From Patiria pectinifera (Eukaryota > Echinodermata > Asteroidea > Valvatida > Asterinidae), in contig CM057135.1 in NCBI GenBank assembly GCA_029964075.1, positions 28,385,366 through 28,449,365 of the forward strand: a DNA stretch of 64,000 nucleotides, in the 5' to 3' direction. Shown piece after piece: positions 29,201 through 44,200 of the stretch (its first letter is position 1; each line of letters starts with the position of its first letter). Under the pieces are notes generated by a model, which had not been told where the DNA came from, ran no database searches, and saw only the letters and a program-made list of their open reading frames with translations. Position numbers and translations under genes: made by a program.

Positions 29201-32200
29201 CAAATGTTGTACTTTGCCTTTAAATGAACTAAATTTGCAATTTCCTCACTTAACATCCCAGCTCAACAAATATGGATATAATGCTTTCTGTTGAATTTGA
29301 AGTCTTATTTGTAAGGTATTCAAATGTAGTCACAAGCGCTACACACATACAAAATTGCTTTTTGGTTGTTAATCTCTTATTTTGCCGAACATTTTTGGGA
29401 GGCTAAATGCAACTTCTGTGCTTAAATGCTCAATGAAATTCAAGACCTGAGACCCAAATTTCCATTTTCTTACAAACATCCCGCTCAACTAATACCAATA
29501 AATTGCTTTCTGTTGATTTTCATTTTCAATGTAAATGAACACCTATAAATCCGCTCAAGTATATCTCATTTTCCTTATAAATTGCATTTTGTAATCCATT
29601 CCGTGGGTGGGAAGGGGGGGGGGGGGGAAGGTTGCGAAAAGTAATGGCATTTCAATGTGTGCTTCGTGCATTGTGGCTGAACTCCTCATCAGATAGTTGA
29701 ATGGCCGACATGAAACATTATCTCCTTGAAATGCGAACGGTATCTCAATATTTAAAGGGCAGTCGCAATAAATATTGATGTGATTCCTGCGGTGGGGATC
29801 TTTTCAACAGAAACAGTGAGACCAAACATTCCACTGCTGTATTTGGAAAATCTAGGAATCAAAGCGACTCAGACAAAATCAAAACGAGATTTCCATTTTG
29901 AAGTTGAGGACTATGGGCTTCGTGCACAAGTACCCCCTCAACGGTAGGAAAGGGAGAGTTGGAGGAGACCACTAGGAGAGACATTCAAACGCATTCCTGA
30001 TGACGTCTGACGCTCGCGTGAAGATGCTATGGCTTTGTGCATATATATTCGGAATAAGCATGAGCCGTGCGTACTTCGCGCCATACGTGCGTGAACCAGT
30101 CCGCGCACGTGGTGTGTCCTATCCACAGGGCTCTCAAAAGCGGTCTTAAGCGCCCTCTCTTGTTTGCGCACGGAGTCCATATGCCATGGAATTACTGTAA
30201 AATGGAACTTGCAATGCAGTCAGCTGAAATGTAAACATGCAAATGTATAGAGGGAGCAAGACACTAGTGCAAACTGCACATCATACTCAAGCTTTCTGTG
30301 ATCTCAATTATCTTGAGAAGTTGGCTTCACCTCAAGTCCAGGAAAAGGAATATTTTTCCTCTGGGAGTCAAATAGCTAGAGGGGTACAATGGGGGGTAAG
30401 GTGTCTGAACGGAAATACTCATATCCTGGATCTGAAGAGTCCTGTCACCATGAATTGGTTCATTGTAGGCAAACGAGACCACTTAGGGACCTTCTCGTGT
30501 GAGCAGTAGGGATGCAGGCAGACGTTGGTTCAATATTCTCTGACCCAGAAAAGATGCTCAACTTTCACGCAGTGTAAACGGAAATAGCTAAATGAGACAA
30601 ACTGGCAACAAAGTTACTTTCAGTTATGTTGTATATCCAATGAATCAACGTACGATGCATGTCATGATCAGCTTTCGCTAAGTGAGAAGGAAATTGCTCC
30701 AAATTGAGATAAACAAGCAGAAATATGACTTTCAGTTACATATACATGTTATCATTTCACAATGCATGTCACATTCAAAACCGCAGGGCACTGTGGTCAC
30801 CAAGGAAAGTCTTTTACATGTGGGTTATTTTATAAATTTGGGGTCTAATTTTTCCTGTCCAGCCCTGTTACTTCTATGATTTTAAAATTCCGGATGCACT
30901 CCTCAAAAACCTTTCTTTTGTTTAATCAGTCACAGACAGTCAAAAAATTCAATCCTGTTCCCTTGCCATGCCTTTTACACAGGCTAGTCACCAACAGTCA
31001 GATCATATTTCAACAAGCACTATGAAAGTCAAATTCCATCAACAGACAAAAGCAGCTGACTGGAAGAAGGCACAGCTGGCTTATCAAGTTCATACAGTCA
31101 AAGCATATCAGGTTTGATAAAAATCACAGCCAGTCAATCCTTCTTTATCAAGGCAGGGTTAAGAACAGTCACTTGATTTATTTTGACTGCCGGGCTGGCC
31201 TTGTTGAAACTGCCAGCCCGAGAGGGGGGGTTAATGAATACATTCATTCTCCGAGAGTGATTATGAATATCAAACTACCTACCCAACAAATAAATAAATC
31301 CTTTGAAGTCATTCTTAATGATACTTGAATGACAAATTACAAAGTTCAGAGGTGACAGGGACAGGATAAATGTCACACTTTAACTCTTTGGACCCTAAGT
31401 TTATAGAATGACCAGTGTGATACATGCAGGCTTACCACAGAACAAATTAGGCCCACATTTTGAATTGAGACGGTCTGCGTTTTCAGACGCATTATCTATT
31501 CCAAGATGTGACTCTGCGATGAGTCATATTGGATAGAATGACAAACCGCGAGCGACCTTTATAAATACCAAACGAGCTTGTTAAAAGGCTTGACGTATTG
31601 AATTACTTGATATTCTGGCTCATTAGTTTTGCTGGACATCTAATGTTCCTCATCTGAATTACACACATCGGCACATACCCATACTCCAGAATGACTGGAA
31701 AAAAAGTTGACTATCATAACTTACAGTTGGCCTACATTTTAGGCCAAATAAAAAAAACATGTTTAGCGTCCCGCCTGCTTCCTTTTTGGAGGTTGCCTAC
31801 TTTTCTTTTCTTTTTTTGAAAAAAAAACCCCAAAATGATAAATTTTAAACAGTGACATCATTTTGGCCTCTCTGTCTGTTGCATCTAGCCCATAAAGCTG
31901 GTACATGTGTATGTCATTTTCTGAGTCCAAGTTGCGGCCATTTTAGAAAAAGCTGGCGGCCATCTTGAAAAAATAGCCGGGCTGGTCGTTTTGGAAATGG
32001 GTCGGGTGGCCATTTAAAAAAAAAAAAGGGCCTCCTCCTTCCTTTTTTCCAAAAGGGCAGGATGCTTAACATGTTTTTTTTTTATTTGGCCTTACAGCTA
32101 GGTCAACTATCACATTGACCTGGTTTCTGAGAAATTTGCATGTTTAAGAGGGAAACAATCAAACCCGGATGTACAAAAAAAACAGGGCAAAATCATGTAT

Positions 32201-35200
32201 ATTTTACTTTCCCCTTTACTTTGTATTTTCCATGTAACTTCCCTCCTGCAGCACAAATCACCTGCTTTGCAGCTTCTGTGCATAATTGACAGGTGTTCAT
32301 TTGTTCACAGGGAAAAATTCCAAGTGTTACTGAAATTTAAAAAAAACATACACGTGCAAAATGACGCGATGCTCCTTATTTTAAAATGGGTCAACCATTT
32401 TAATCAAATCAAATGAACTGCCAATTCCAGTTGGGTTGAAAAGGCCTTTTCCAAAAAAAATATACCTCAAACTTGTGAAGAAAACATTGCAAAAGGGGTC
32501 TCGTTAATATGTTGACCGCAGAACATCAGGCCAGGCGTGCACGTGGCATTGATGTATGCCTTTGTGTAGATAGCAGTAACATACTGCGGTAGACATCGCC
32601 AGACATGAGTCACGATTAGGTCATGTGAGAAATATGCACAGACTGAGGGGAACACATGGGGAGTTGTGCAGAACACAGGGAACATTTGTGTAAACAGTCC
32701 CAAGGTGCTTGGCTGGATGGCTTGGCTGGCTGGCTTGGCTGGCTGGGCTGGCTGCTGTTCTCCCTTGTTCATTTAGTACACTCCATTACATCTTGATAAT
32801 CAGTGGTATTGAAAATATCCAGGTGGGGCACAGAATTTGATCAAGGGTTAACACCTTCAAACAGTTTATGAACACAGAATGCACTGCATAAACTTCAGTC
32901 ATTGTGGACTTAGGGTAACGATACATCCTGTACTTTACGAGATGGAATTCATATAAAGTTTAAAACATTTCAAGCTATCTTAGAAGGGTTTTTCTCATTT
33001 CTAATTCTTTCAAGAGCCGACCCAGCAAGCTTGATTGTTTGGTAAAACATTTGAACAAGTATACGTGAAATTGTATTTTCTCATACGGTGGCGGATCCAG
33101 CATTTACGAAAAAGTGGGGGGGGGGGCAAAAAAATGGAGGCGAAACCTGAACACACAAGCATATTTGCTCTTATGAATGTGATTTGAAACAAAAGGGAAA
33201 AAGGACACGACATCCCTCCTTTAAAAAAAATAAATAAATAAAAAATAGGAACGAGGGGTGGGGGGGGGGGGGTTGCAAGCCACACCCTCTTCTGGATCCA
33301 CATAACCATTTATGACTATGCAGTGCTTTAAATATCTGTGAAGGTCAAAACCCAGCATTGAATCTCTGCATTTGTAGAGTATAAAATACCTTACATCAAC
33401 ACCATGGTGGTATAAGTTCTGAATGCACATGGCCTATCATATTCATAGAGAGATATCCCCATCAAGGTTGCATCAACAACACAGTCTAAAAAGTGTTTGT
33501 GCCAACCATGCCAAAAACAATGTCATTTTGTGCATTCAAGTATTTTCTCAGTTTTTTAGGTTATGATATTTGACCCTCAAAAAGAAAATTGGAAAACGTG
33601 TCCTGCAGAATAATTATAGGAAACAAACGGAGAACACAATCGGAATTCATATTAAAACGAGGACAACCTTCATGCCTGGTTTTGAGAATTATACAGAGAA
33701 ATATGATTGATTTATGATAATGTTCAGATTTTTCAAACTTTCATGGCATGCTCAATGCATTTTCTAGCACTAATGCCCTGGATTCCGGCCGCCACTCCCT
33801 GTGCCACAACTATTGACATTTCCTTGTTGTTGGACCATACAGGATCTACACTTTGCCTTCCTGTACAGAGAGGCTGGATCACGCCATGAGGTTACAGCCT
33901 GCAAGGTATGCGGTACGCAATTAGACAATACACCTGTTTTTTCTAGGCATGTGTTCTGCACTGAGAGAGCCTTTAAAAGAGGGATTGTCAAACATGGGCT
34001 TCCGTGCATAGCTACCGGTAGCTATCTTGTTTTGTGTGTGTGCAATGTGCATCATCCTTGAGCAACAAAGAAGTGGCCGAGAGAGGTTTATTTTGAGAAA
34101 CTTTTAGGGTATTGAGGACAGTTGGCACTTTGATGTTTGTGAAGAGAATTCCCATGAATAATGCCGAGGATGAAGCAGGTGAAAGGGGACTTTCTAAATC
34201 AACTCCCTCCTCCCACACACATTCCAAATACCAATTTAAAGACCACTGTCATGATTCTTCAAATCGCAGGAACCTGGAATTTTCAGCCATCACCCCAAAT
34301 CAATCAACATGTTTTCCCCTCAAATGAATCGAAATGCTAACCTTTCTTTACCAAGCAAATATTTTGATCTGTGCTTAGAAAATTTCTGTTCTGAACAACT
34401 CAATTGAATATTTACAAATGATGGGGATATTAACATGCTGTATCGTGCAGCATTTTCCATCAGCCATAACCCATAAAGAAGTGCCATAAAAATGTGCCAA
34501 GCGTGCCATAAATTTCTTTCATATCATTAGGCCTATAGGTTTTTGGCAAACAAAATCACATGAGGAATAAATTGCATGTTTGACCTTGTGCCAGTAAAAA
34601 CAGACAAGTATATGCCATATGGGAACACTGGCCCATGTGCAAAATTGCATGCACATGTGCTGTATTTATTGCCCAATACATTAGAACAAAAACATAGCAG
34701 AGTGGTACCCCCCCCCCTGTCCCTATACCTTATACACACTGTAGACTATTATTACCCAACATATCCCCCCAGATATCTCAAAAGAATTTCTGAGATTCCC
34801 GGAACACAACAACCGACGTATCTACGTACATGTATGTCTGGATGTCTATGGGCTCTTTTCAAGCTCCAGAGTGCATGTGAACCAATCCTGAATGAAGGAC
34901 ACTTATAATCAATATGTCTACTTATATTTGTCTTCCATGGTCATGCAAAATAACAGCCAGCACTAAGCGCCCAAGGACAGCACAGGCAAAATGGCACCGG
35001 ATCCTTTTATTCACAGATGAATGACACATGTACATAACTTATTCTCTACAATGGTCATGGGAATGTACACGCCTATTGCTCTATGGCCAAACAATACTGT
35101 ACAACCATAATGTCTCAATAATGATACTTGTCATACCTCTGTCTTTATACTGTATTTTCATTGGCCCAGGACGATCACCTGACCGGGCGATAAATATGCA

Positions 35201-38200
35201 TGGCACACTCCCGTTGTATATCACATTGTGATATCACATTATAGTGTAGACCGCCCCCGCCCCAGCCCCCAGCGCGCGGGCGCGCTAAACCAGACACTTA
35301 ACTTGTACTTGTACTCACTATGTACATGTATGCACATTTCTCACACATACAGACAATGCATTTCAATGATAGAGTCATAGACAAACTTTCCAGAAACAAT
35401 TCCTAGTTAGTTTTTTTCATTGGAAGCTCGTTAGATTTATCCACATGAACATCATGGGGATGCTGCCAGCATACTGTACAATCTAACTGTATACCATGTA
35501 CATTTGTTTTGTAAATGTACATGTACATGTGTACATGTTATTCAGACTTATTTCTCCATGTTTAGACATACATGCAGAATGCATGCGTGTACCAATGGTG
35601 AAGTCATGGATACATTTCCTGGAAACAATACAATCATAGTTTTTCTTCTTTGAACGCTCATGAGATGCTCCGTAACAGGAGGGCTTTACCTCCTCTGGAT
35701 GTAACCCCCATTTGTACTTATTTAATTTTATCGATTGAATTTATCAACTTCTCATTGTCTTTCGGTTGTACAAATGGAAATAAACAAACAAACAAACAAA
35801 CAACCCCAACAAACAAACAAACAAGGTGCGAGAATATTTAGAAGGGAAATACCCCTTTTTCAGGGCCCCAAGATGCTATGCAAATTACAAACATGTACAC
35901 CTGTTCTGCACTACAAGGAAAAGCTATGAACAAAATATATGTGCGTGTAAATAATACGATTTGATGTTTGTGCAAAACCCTTACCAGGAAGTAAAGTGCA
36001 CACTGTCCACTGTACGTAAATACATCGTGCATGCAAACTGAATGCGAGTAGGACCTTCAGCCTTTTGAATAGCATTCTCATAAAAACTCTAGTGACTATG
36101 TGAGGGCCCAAATTCAATAACATATTTCCATGAATGGAAACAAATGCGAGGGACTAGGCCATTCAATATGGCCAGGTGTGTGTGACATCCAGATCAATAA
36201 ATTCTGCATTATTATTCTATCAGGAGATGTGCATGTACTTGTACAATGTTATGTCTACTTGAATTTGAAACAGAATTAGCTAGCTTGCCAAAATCTGCAT
36301 GAAGCGTTTTTTGGAGAGCAAGTGCGTGGGTGGGCAAGTGTGTGTGGGGAGGGGTGGAGGGGGTGTGTATATGTGGAGGGGGTGTGTGGAGGAGGGGTGG
36401 AGGAGGGGTGGAGGGGGTGTATACACGTATGTGGAGGGGGTGTATACACGTATGTGGAGGGGGTATATGGGAGGAGGGGTGTATTGGAGGAGGGAATGTA
36501 CGGGAGGAGGGGGTGTATGTGTGGAGGGGTACGGTGGGGGGGGGGGTTCAGTTGGGGATGGTCTAATTTGGGGTAAACCCCGATGTAAATTGCCAATCAA
36601 AACCTTATTACAGACTGAATGATTTTCACCAAAATATTCTAATCAAGCATGACTAAAACTTCTCATCAATAACCTCCAGTTCTGTTGAGGAGCAAAAATT
36701 TACAGTGATACAAAAACAGAGAGTAATTCACAGACTCTGTAATCTTAAGATTTTTTTAAAGGAAAGGACGGTTCTTGTTAATTTTTATGAAAAGGCTTGC
36801 AGTTTTGTTTCTCAACTGTGGCTTGTGAAAAGCTCAACAAACTATTTATCTTAATTACAACAAACTATTAATCTTAGTTTGAGTAAAAGTGATGGCGTTT
36901 TTAAGAATTAAGATGAAATATAATTTTTGCAGTCACCTGGAAGTATTGAGTGTTTGAAAATATAATCTTGAATTTGGCCATTTTTTAAAGTAATTCTTTC
37001 AACAGTCCTGAATCCTTCAATTTCAATACGATTTTGCATACCCCCTAGGGAGTTAGGGTTAACCCTAACCATCCTGACCCTTCAAAATCCAACTGCATGT
37101 TTTGTTTGATTCTGTTGGAGTGAGGACTGCCTGCTAAACTGAATATGCTTTACATGGGGTCAGGCATACCACCGTAATCAGAGTCCAACAGTTTGGGTGT
37201 TGAGTTTATGGGTTGGATTTTGCAAGAGTGAGGAAGGGTTCCTAGTATTTCACTTAAGGGATTAGGGTTAATAATTCATGTCAGAACAGAATGGTGGCAA
37301 AAGCCTACATCATCAATCAAACTAACTGAAAGAGTAATTTGTTGATATCCTGTATTCTAAACGAAACAAGGATGAGCTGCTAAAATAACTACAATGTATT
37401 TGTCTTCCTTGTTTTGTTTTCTTTTCTGGGAGTTTCGGTGTATAAACACCCTATAACAATTGATTCCACTGTTTGCCAGATAAAATAGATTATCATTACA
37501 ACAAATTCACAGAAACGCAATTCAAGTTGTTTTGTTGATCCAAAGAAGGACACATTTTTTTTGTCTTAAGAAATCCCTGAGAAATAAATTGTACTGTAAA
37601 CAGATGTACGTGGAAAAAGGTTGTTGAAGGCAGTGACATGTCCACACAGTGTGAGTTCCCAAGGCTGGCTTGGACCCTACCAATAACATAAGGAATGTCT
37701 AAAGAACAATATGCCACACCCACGCTGTAAAAATGTACTCACTATCAGTATCGGTTGCTGAGTAAATAGAGGCTTGGCGTCAAGCTCCATAAATTCCACT
37801 GCCAGTTCTCATGAATATACTGCTCTAACAATATGCTGTCAAGTTTTGAGCGAGTTAAAACAACCAAAAAACCAAAGAGTGCCGACTGGCAAATCATATT
37901 GTTAATGACGCGAAGGTTAAAAAGCAACCGTTGAATGTTTTCAATAATTTATCTCCATTTGTCAATACACTGTTCGTGGCCTAGGTTAGGAACAATGAAT
38001 CACAAGGCTGTGGTCTTAATTGCTTAAAATGCCTGAAAAATTCTAGGTTTTTTTTCCTGTTCTTTGCCTTTCTCGTAAACAATTTGAAAATCCCTAAACA
38101 GCAACTAATATTCTACTGTCAACATATGCTGCAAGAGTATAGTTAAATCAACCCGTTACAGAGTCTAGTGAATTTTTATGATTTTATGACGCTGGCAACG

Positions 38201-41200
38201 ATTTTATGACGGAAAAATAAACGTTGACATTTAACCATAACAATTTTGCATTGGACTTGCACCTTGAATAGCTATCAGTTTTATCTGCCCGAGCTCTGTT
38301 TATTGGAGCCTGGGTCTATGTGTAAATACAAAATATCAGACAAAGCTACAACTGTAGTACTAGTATCTTGGCAATGGCCTCAAGGTTTGGTGTCCAGGCA
38401 GAGCCTTGGGAAAAAAAAGTGACTTTAGGTTTCAGAAATCAATAACCTATAACTTCATCTTGGATACAAAAATGAACAGGCTTGAGTATTGGACTGCTGT
38501 GGGTTGAGCCAACAGGAAAAGTGTTCACTTGGCAATGTTGTGTGGGCGTGAAGAGGTCATATTGTAATTGTTTATTTGTCCCTATGGCTTGAGGTTATTC
38601 CCAGGGGCACTAAATAATGAATAGAAGTCAACATATATCAGGCCACTTTGGAATCGGCTGGTATATATTTGAAATACTCACCATTGGAATAGTTTACTTA
38701 TGTGCCCCTTGTATTATTGTAATTGTTCTTTTGCCTGTATGGCTTGAGGTTATTCCCAGGGGAACTAAATAATGAATAGAAGTCAACATATATCAGGCCA
38801 CTTTGGAATCGGCTGGTACATATTTGAAATACTCACCATTGGAATAGTTTACCTATGTGCCCTTGCATTATTGTAATTGTTCATTTGTCTGTATGGCTTG
38901 AGGTCATTCCCAGGGGTAGAATAAAATAAATAGAGGTCTACATTATACTTTGGCACCAGCTGCTATGATATATTGGAGATCACCAGAATAATCCCATAGA
39001 ATAAAAAAAAATTGTGTGGTGCATATTCATATTGTCAATTGTTTTATGATGAAAACATGTTTGTCAAGCCACCACACAAGGTGTGGTGTTTCAAGGGATT
39101 TACTCACTACCGCTTTGTATGATATTCGTGTCTGGTAATTCACAGAATTGGTTTCAAAATCATTAAACTGGGCTTGATGCTGTATGAACTATGAACAAAA
39201 AAAATAGTTTATACATTAAAACCCTAACTCCCCAGCCTAATTTACTAGGAACCATACCCATTCAGGCAAATTCCAACACCCACATGGGAAATTGTACACA
39301 CACACTGTTGGACTTAGTTTCTGGAGGTATGCCAACCCCAGTGTAAAAGACCATCTGTTTAGGGGTACTGTACCTATTCCAACAGATTTAAACACAAACC
39401 TGCTGTTGAACTTTGATGGGTTGTGCACAAGTATAGATATTGTAGCAGGTTGAAATTCTGCATAACTTGGGTTGCACTGAACATATGCAACTATAGCCAA
39501 ACATGTATGTACATTGTAGGTTAACTGAGAAAACCTCCATTAGGGAACCCTCCCAGCTTTGCTGTGGAAGAATTCTTCCACAGAATTGTGATAGTTGTAC
39601 CATGGAGCTATAATTATAGCTCCATGGTTTGTACCATGGCTGTACATACTGTACAACTACCACGGAGTCTTGTGTGAGCACAACCACACCCCTGTACATG
39701 TACATTCCTGCCGATGAAATCTCAAACAGAAATCCTACCATTTTCCTTTCCCACTTCCCTGTTTGATGCTAAAAAACCACCTTTCTAAAGATGAATGGGC
39801 CCCTACTTGGAAAAGGTCGCACTTAAGACCTCCATTTGGAATGACAATAAAGTTGAATTTATTTCCCAGGAAAAAGTGTCCTTGAGATAATGAATGTAAA
39901 TAACCAGTGCACAAACTGTACATGTTAACATGTACAGCTTTCATGCACACCTACTGAAGTATAAGTGATCTTTGAATACATTTGTAAGCATTTAACCATC
40001 TTTGAAATGTTAAAATCATTCCACTAGAAGAGGTACATGTCAATGCACGACCCAAAATTGAAATTTTCCTTCCTCCATGGGCCCTTGTGGTGAAGGCCTT
40101 ATCAAAACCTGTCCTTGAAACTTTATGCTAGGTTAAATTTGCTGAAGAGTCAAAGTTTGTTTTGAACAATGCATACTTCCTCGATGAGCTAGCCCCACTG
40201 GTTCAATACAATACCAAAGCTATACCAAGGCTGCAAAGCGCAACCAGGCACCAGGAAGTAATAAGTGCAAAAAAATACAGAACACCGCCGGAACTACTTT
40301 AATTCTTTCAACCAATCAAAACTGGCCAAGTATGGGTGTGTTCAGCAGGTCAGATTTTTTTGGTCCCACAGAGTGTTGGTGACTTGGGGGCACTATTTTT
40401 TAATTAAAGTGTTGAAAAAATCCTTCCAAGAATACAAGAACACAGCATGGGAATTTGAAAGTGATACATAAATATGCTAATTTATGTATGTTCTATAATA
40501 AAGTTAAACGGATTAAGCTGAAACAGTTTCAGGGATTACTTTTTAACGAGAACTTGGCCTTCGTGCAACTTTTTATGAAAACAGTGACATTAACATATTT
40601 GCCGGAACTACTTTAAATCACCAACTCGATGACATCATGCATTTTTGGGGGGTCTATAAGTCCATGTCCGAATTACTTGACTATGGCTGCAGGTAACACA
40701 CGGGTCTATGGGAAAGGGCTGCAGCTGCTTCCATTGGCGCGTGTGTAATCTCCAGCTGTAGCCAAGCAAGTCAGACGCGGCTTTTAAGTACCTTGTACTG
40801 CACTAGGAAATCAAGGCTATCTGAAGGCAAGATTTGTTACATTGTTTTCCAGGAAAAAAACCTTGAAAATGTTGAAATAAAAGTTAACAAGGGGAAATAT
40901 AATCCTTATTTAATTTATAAGTTCAAGGCAATAATATCTTTAAATTGGCACAGACGTGTCTTTTAATGAAATTGGAGTATAGCAGCTTGAACAAAGTGGA
41001 ATAAAAAATGATGTTAAAAAAACTAAACTAAAGGAACACAGCTATGACTTCACCGGTATAGCATGCATCATGCAAATACCATGTATATGGGATGCATCTA
41101 GGTACGTGTAGAATTGATTACATTGCACTCGCTGGAATCAAATTAAATATGCAATGTTATCCAGTGCTGGAATAAGTTTACATCGGATAGAAGATTTTTC

Positions 41201-44200
41201 CCCGAGGCTTTTTACACTTTTCCTCTTCTAAGAAGATAATGAAATTAACATCTTATTTACGTGTACTTGAGTTGCAGAAGTGCCAACCTTTCATGTGTAC
41301 CATATTTTGTGAAGTTTTCTTTCATGTAATCCAGATATTTAGCAGGAGTATTGTCAATAAATATACTTTTTTTTCTCTAGAAATTCTTTTCGGTAGCTTT
41401 GATTTGTTTATTTTTGTTATCATTAAATACATCAGTACATTATATTTTTTTGTAGTTATTCATTCAAATATACTTACTAACTTATTACTTGCTTGGTAAT
41501 CAATTTTGCCTTTGATAAAGATTCTGCTACGAAAATCAAAAGATTAGTTCATCTATTTTTTATTAGTAAAATATTTCATGTAATTTCAAAATTAAAACAG
41601 CTCAGACATTTATTTTTTATTTCATTCATCTTTTTTTTTTTTGGGGGGGGGAAGTTGCATCGCTATGTGAGATGACTCATGAGTTACAAATCCTGGAACT
41701 CAAGGCCCAAGCACATCTTTCAATGGTTTTTACTATCGGTGCAGTGTGCCCTGTCAAACCAGAGAGCAAACCAGAGAACGAACCGCAGAGCAGACTCCCC
41801 AGTGTCTAATTACCTGGACCATGGGGAGACGCCATATGTCACTTAGATCTCGGACAGATACAAATATGCACGAGTGGATCTACAACAACGTTCGCTACAC
41901 TGTGAGTCACCTGATTAGTTTGTCAGAAGTTAACGAGCATAGACAGTGGACTGGCCATGAAGTGATCATTGCAGAAAATTGAATCGTTTGCTGATTAGAA
42001 TAATGCATTGGGCTGCAAAGAGAAATGTCAATTATTATTATTTTGTTTCACTTCAATAGATCTTTTTTTTTCTGTTTTGGGCATAAAACAGCCAAGTTCT
42101 GGGAAGTCACTCAAAATAGGGACAAATCCAAGCTTTACAATTCCCTGCAGTGTTTTTCAATTTTTAATGGCATAAAAGAAAACTTGGGTTTAAAAAAAAA
42201 AGGGGGAAATCTGCTGAACCGAGGAAAAGTTGCATGCCTGAATTAATGTTGCACACCCCATGTGCTTCACAAAATTTGGTTTGTTTTCTCACAACAAGCT
42301 TTCAATTTGTACGTTTTGTTTTCACCTAATGAACGTTCAGTTTGCAAGTTTCGTTTTCATTTAACAAACTTTCAATACTTTCAATGTTCTGTTTTAACTA
42401 AACAAATGATTTATTCCGATTCATACATTTGAAAAATGACTTTCATTTGCGCACAAATTAACCCACACTGCGAGAGCCGAAATATCGTCTAATTTGAAAA
42501 TTGTGAAGAAATAATTTCAATTTTGAACAATTAAAAGTTGGTGGATTTTTTTCGTTCAATATCTCATTCAAAGGTGAATAACTTTTATATTGCTAGGCAA
42601 ACCAGCAATATGAAAAAAAACAACTAATATATTTTTTCAAGGTGAAAAATAGATTTGTATTTTTTAAGGTGAAACTAAAAAAAAACCAAAAAAACATGGG
42701 GAACCCATCTTTAAAACAACTAAATGGCTCACATTGTTTTAGAGAATTCAGGAAGCGACGGAAGATATTTCAAAGATGACAAATATTGACCACAAATATT
42801 AATACAATGGTGTGACTCATGTACTGGTATTGCCAAATGACCACATTAAGGACAGTCCCTATCAGAAGATATATCCTGAGAACAAACAGGCCTTGGATGT
42901 TGTTTTTGTGTATTTTTTTTCTGAGTATTAGTGTTATCAGGAGGGTTTGCTTACATTGTGAGAACAAGGTGATTTGACCGATAAAATGAAGGGAATACAC
43001 AAACTTCAGAACCACAGGATGTTAGTGGCATTGAAAGAGAAAATGAAACATAAAGAAGTCTGCACAGTAACAAAACTTGTAGATAACCTGTATCAAATTT
43101 TGGAAACAAAGTAGTTCCGTGAACACATGACTGGCTTATTAGGCAACATACTGTTATCAGGAGTCGCAACATTGGAGAAATCTGAATTGTTGGGAAAATC
43201 CCTCATTGTTGCAATTTCTTTCCTATAATGAGACAATCTCTTTGAATATCTAGCATTATGAAGATTTAAAAAATGGGTCATTCTACCCAGTTGAGGTCCA
43301 TTTGTTTTTTCACGTTCCTTCGTTTTACATATCTGAAATCTGTGATTTAATCATTCCGATGCACTCCTTAATGCAGTCATTCTCAAATAGAGATTATGAA
43401 TAGCAAACTACCTACCCCCCCCAAAAAAAAATCATTTGAAGTATTCTTAAAGGGAATGCACAACATTTGCTTTTGCTGCAATTTTCAGAAATAAATGGAT
43501 TTGGAAGATTAGTATGTTATAGCAATACTGTTACCCTGACTTGCTTCACCTTTTTGGGTTCGTAGATGCTGGAAAAACCAAGAAACCAATCATATTCTTG
43601 TAGTCTGGTTCCCTGACCCCACTTAGGAAGAAACAGAGCAATTTACAGACTTTGGGGGAATTGTAGGATCAGAGAATCAGTCTAGCAGGCTTGTACCTCT
43701 TCACAGGTGTGTAATCAATTGCAAAGAAAATACAGCACTTTTTGGAAAAAAAAGTCACTATTCTCCAACGCTGGTCGGCCGACCAGCGTAGGAAAAATAC
43801 AATTTTTCTTGAAAATGTCAGCACACCAGGAGCCACAACTTTACAGGATGCTTAAGACTGTCGTTCCCTAACAATCCAGTAAGGTATTTCGTGATAATTT
43901 GATATTTCGTTTTTTTGATGTTTGCAAATGTTGTATCTTCCCTTCAGATCAATGATGCTTGAATGGCAAATTACAAAGTACCAAGCTAACAGGGACAAGA
44001 GAACGTGTCATCCTTTGGACTCTACATTTATAGAAAGACCCAAATGCATTAACAATAATCGTTCAACTAATGGCATTATGAAGGAATTATCACAGCCTGA
44101 GGTACTCAGAAAAACTGGGGTAATGGGCTTCACTGCACTGTGCCATCGAGATAATGCACTTCATCATGCTGATAAACTATTAGCAAGACTGAACAGAGCC

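Noticed and set aside
36276-36622. Proline-rich and glycine-rich ORFs of about 106 codons on both strands
   Set aside because: Produced by the G-rich minisatellite.
37059-37271. Interstitial telomere repeat (CCCTAA)
   Set aside because: Only one or two CCCTAA units at each end, inverted and flanked by TTAA; better explained as transposon termini.
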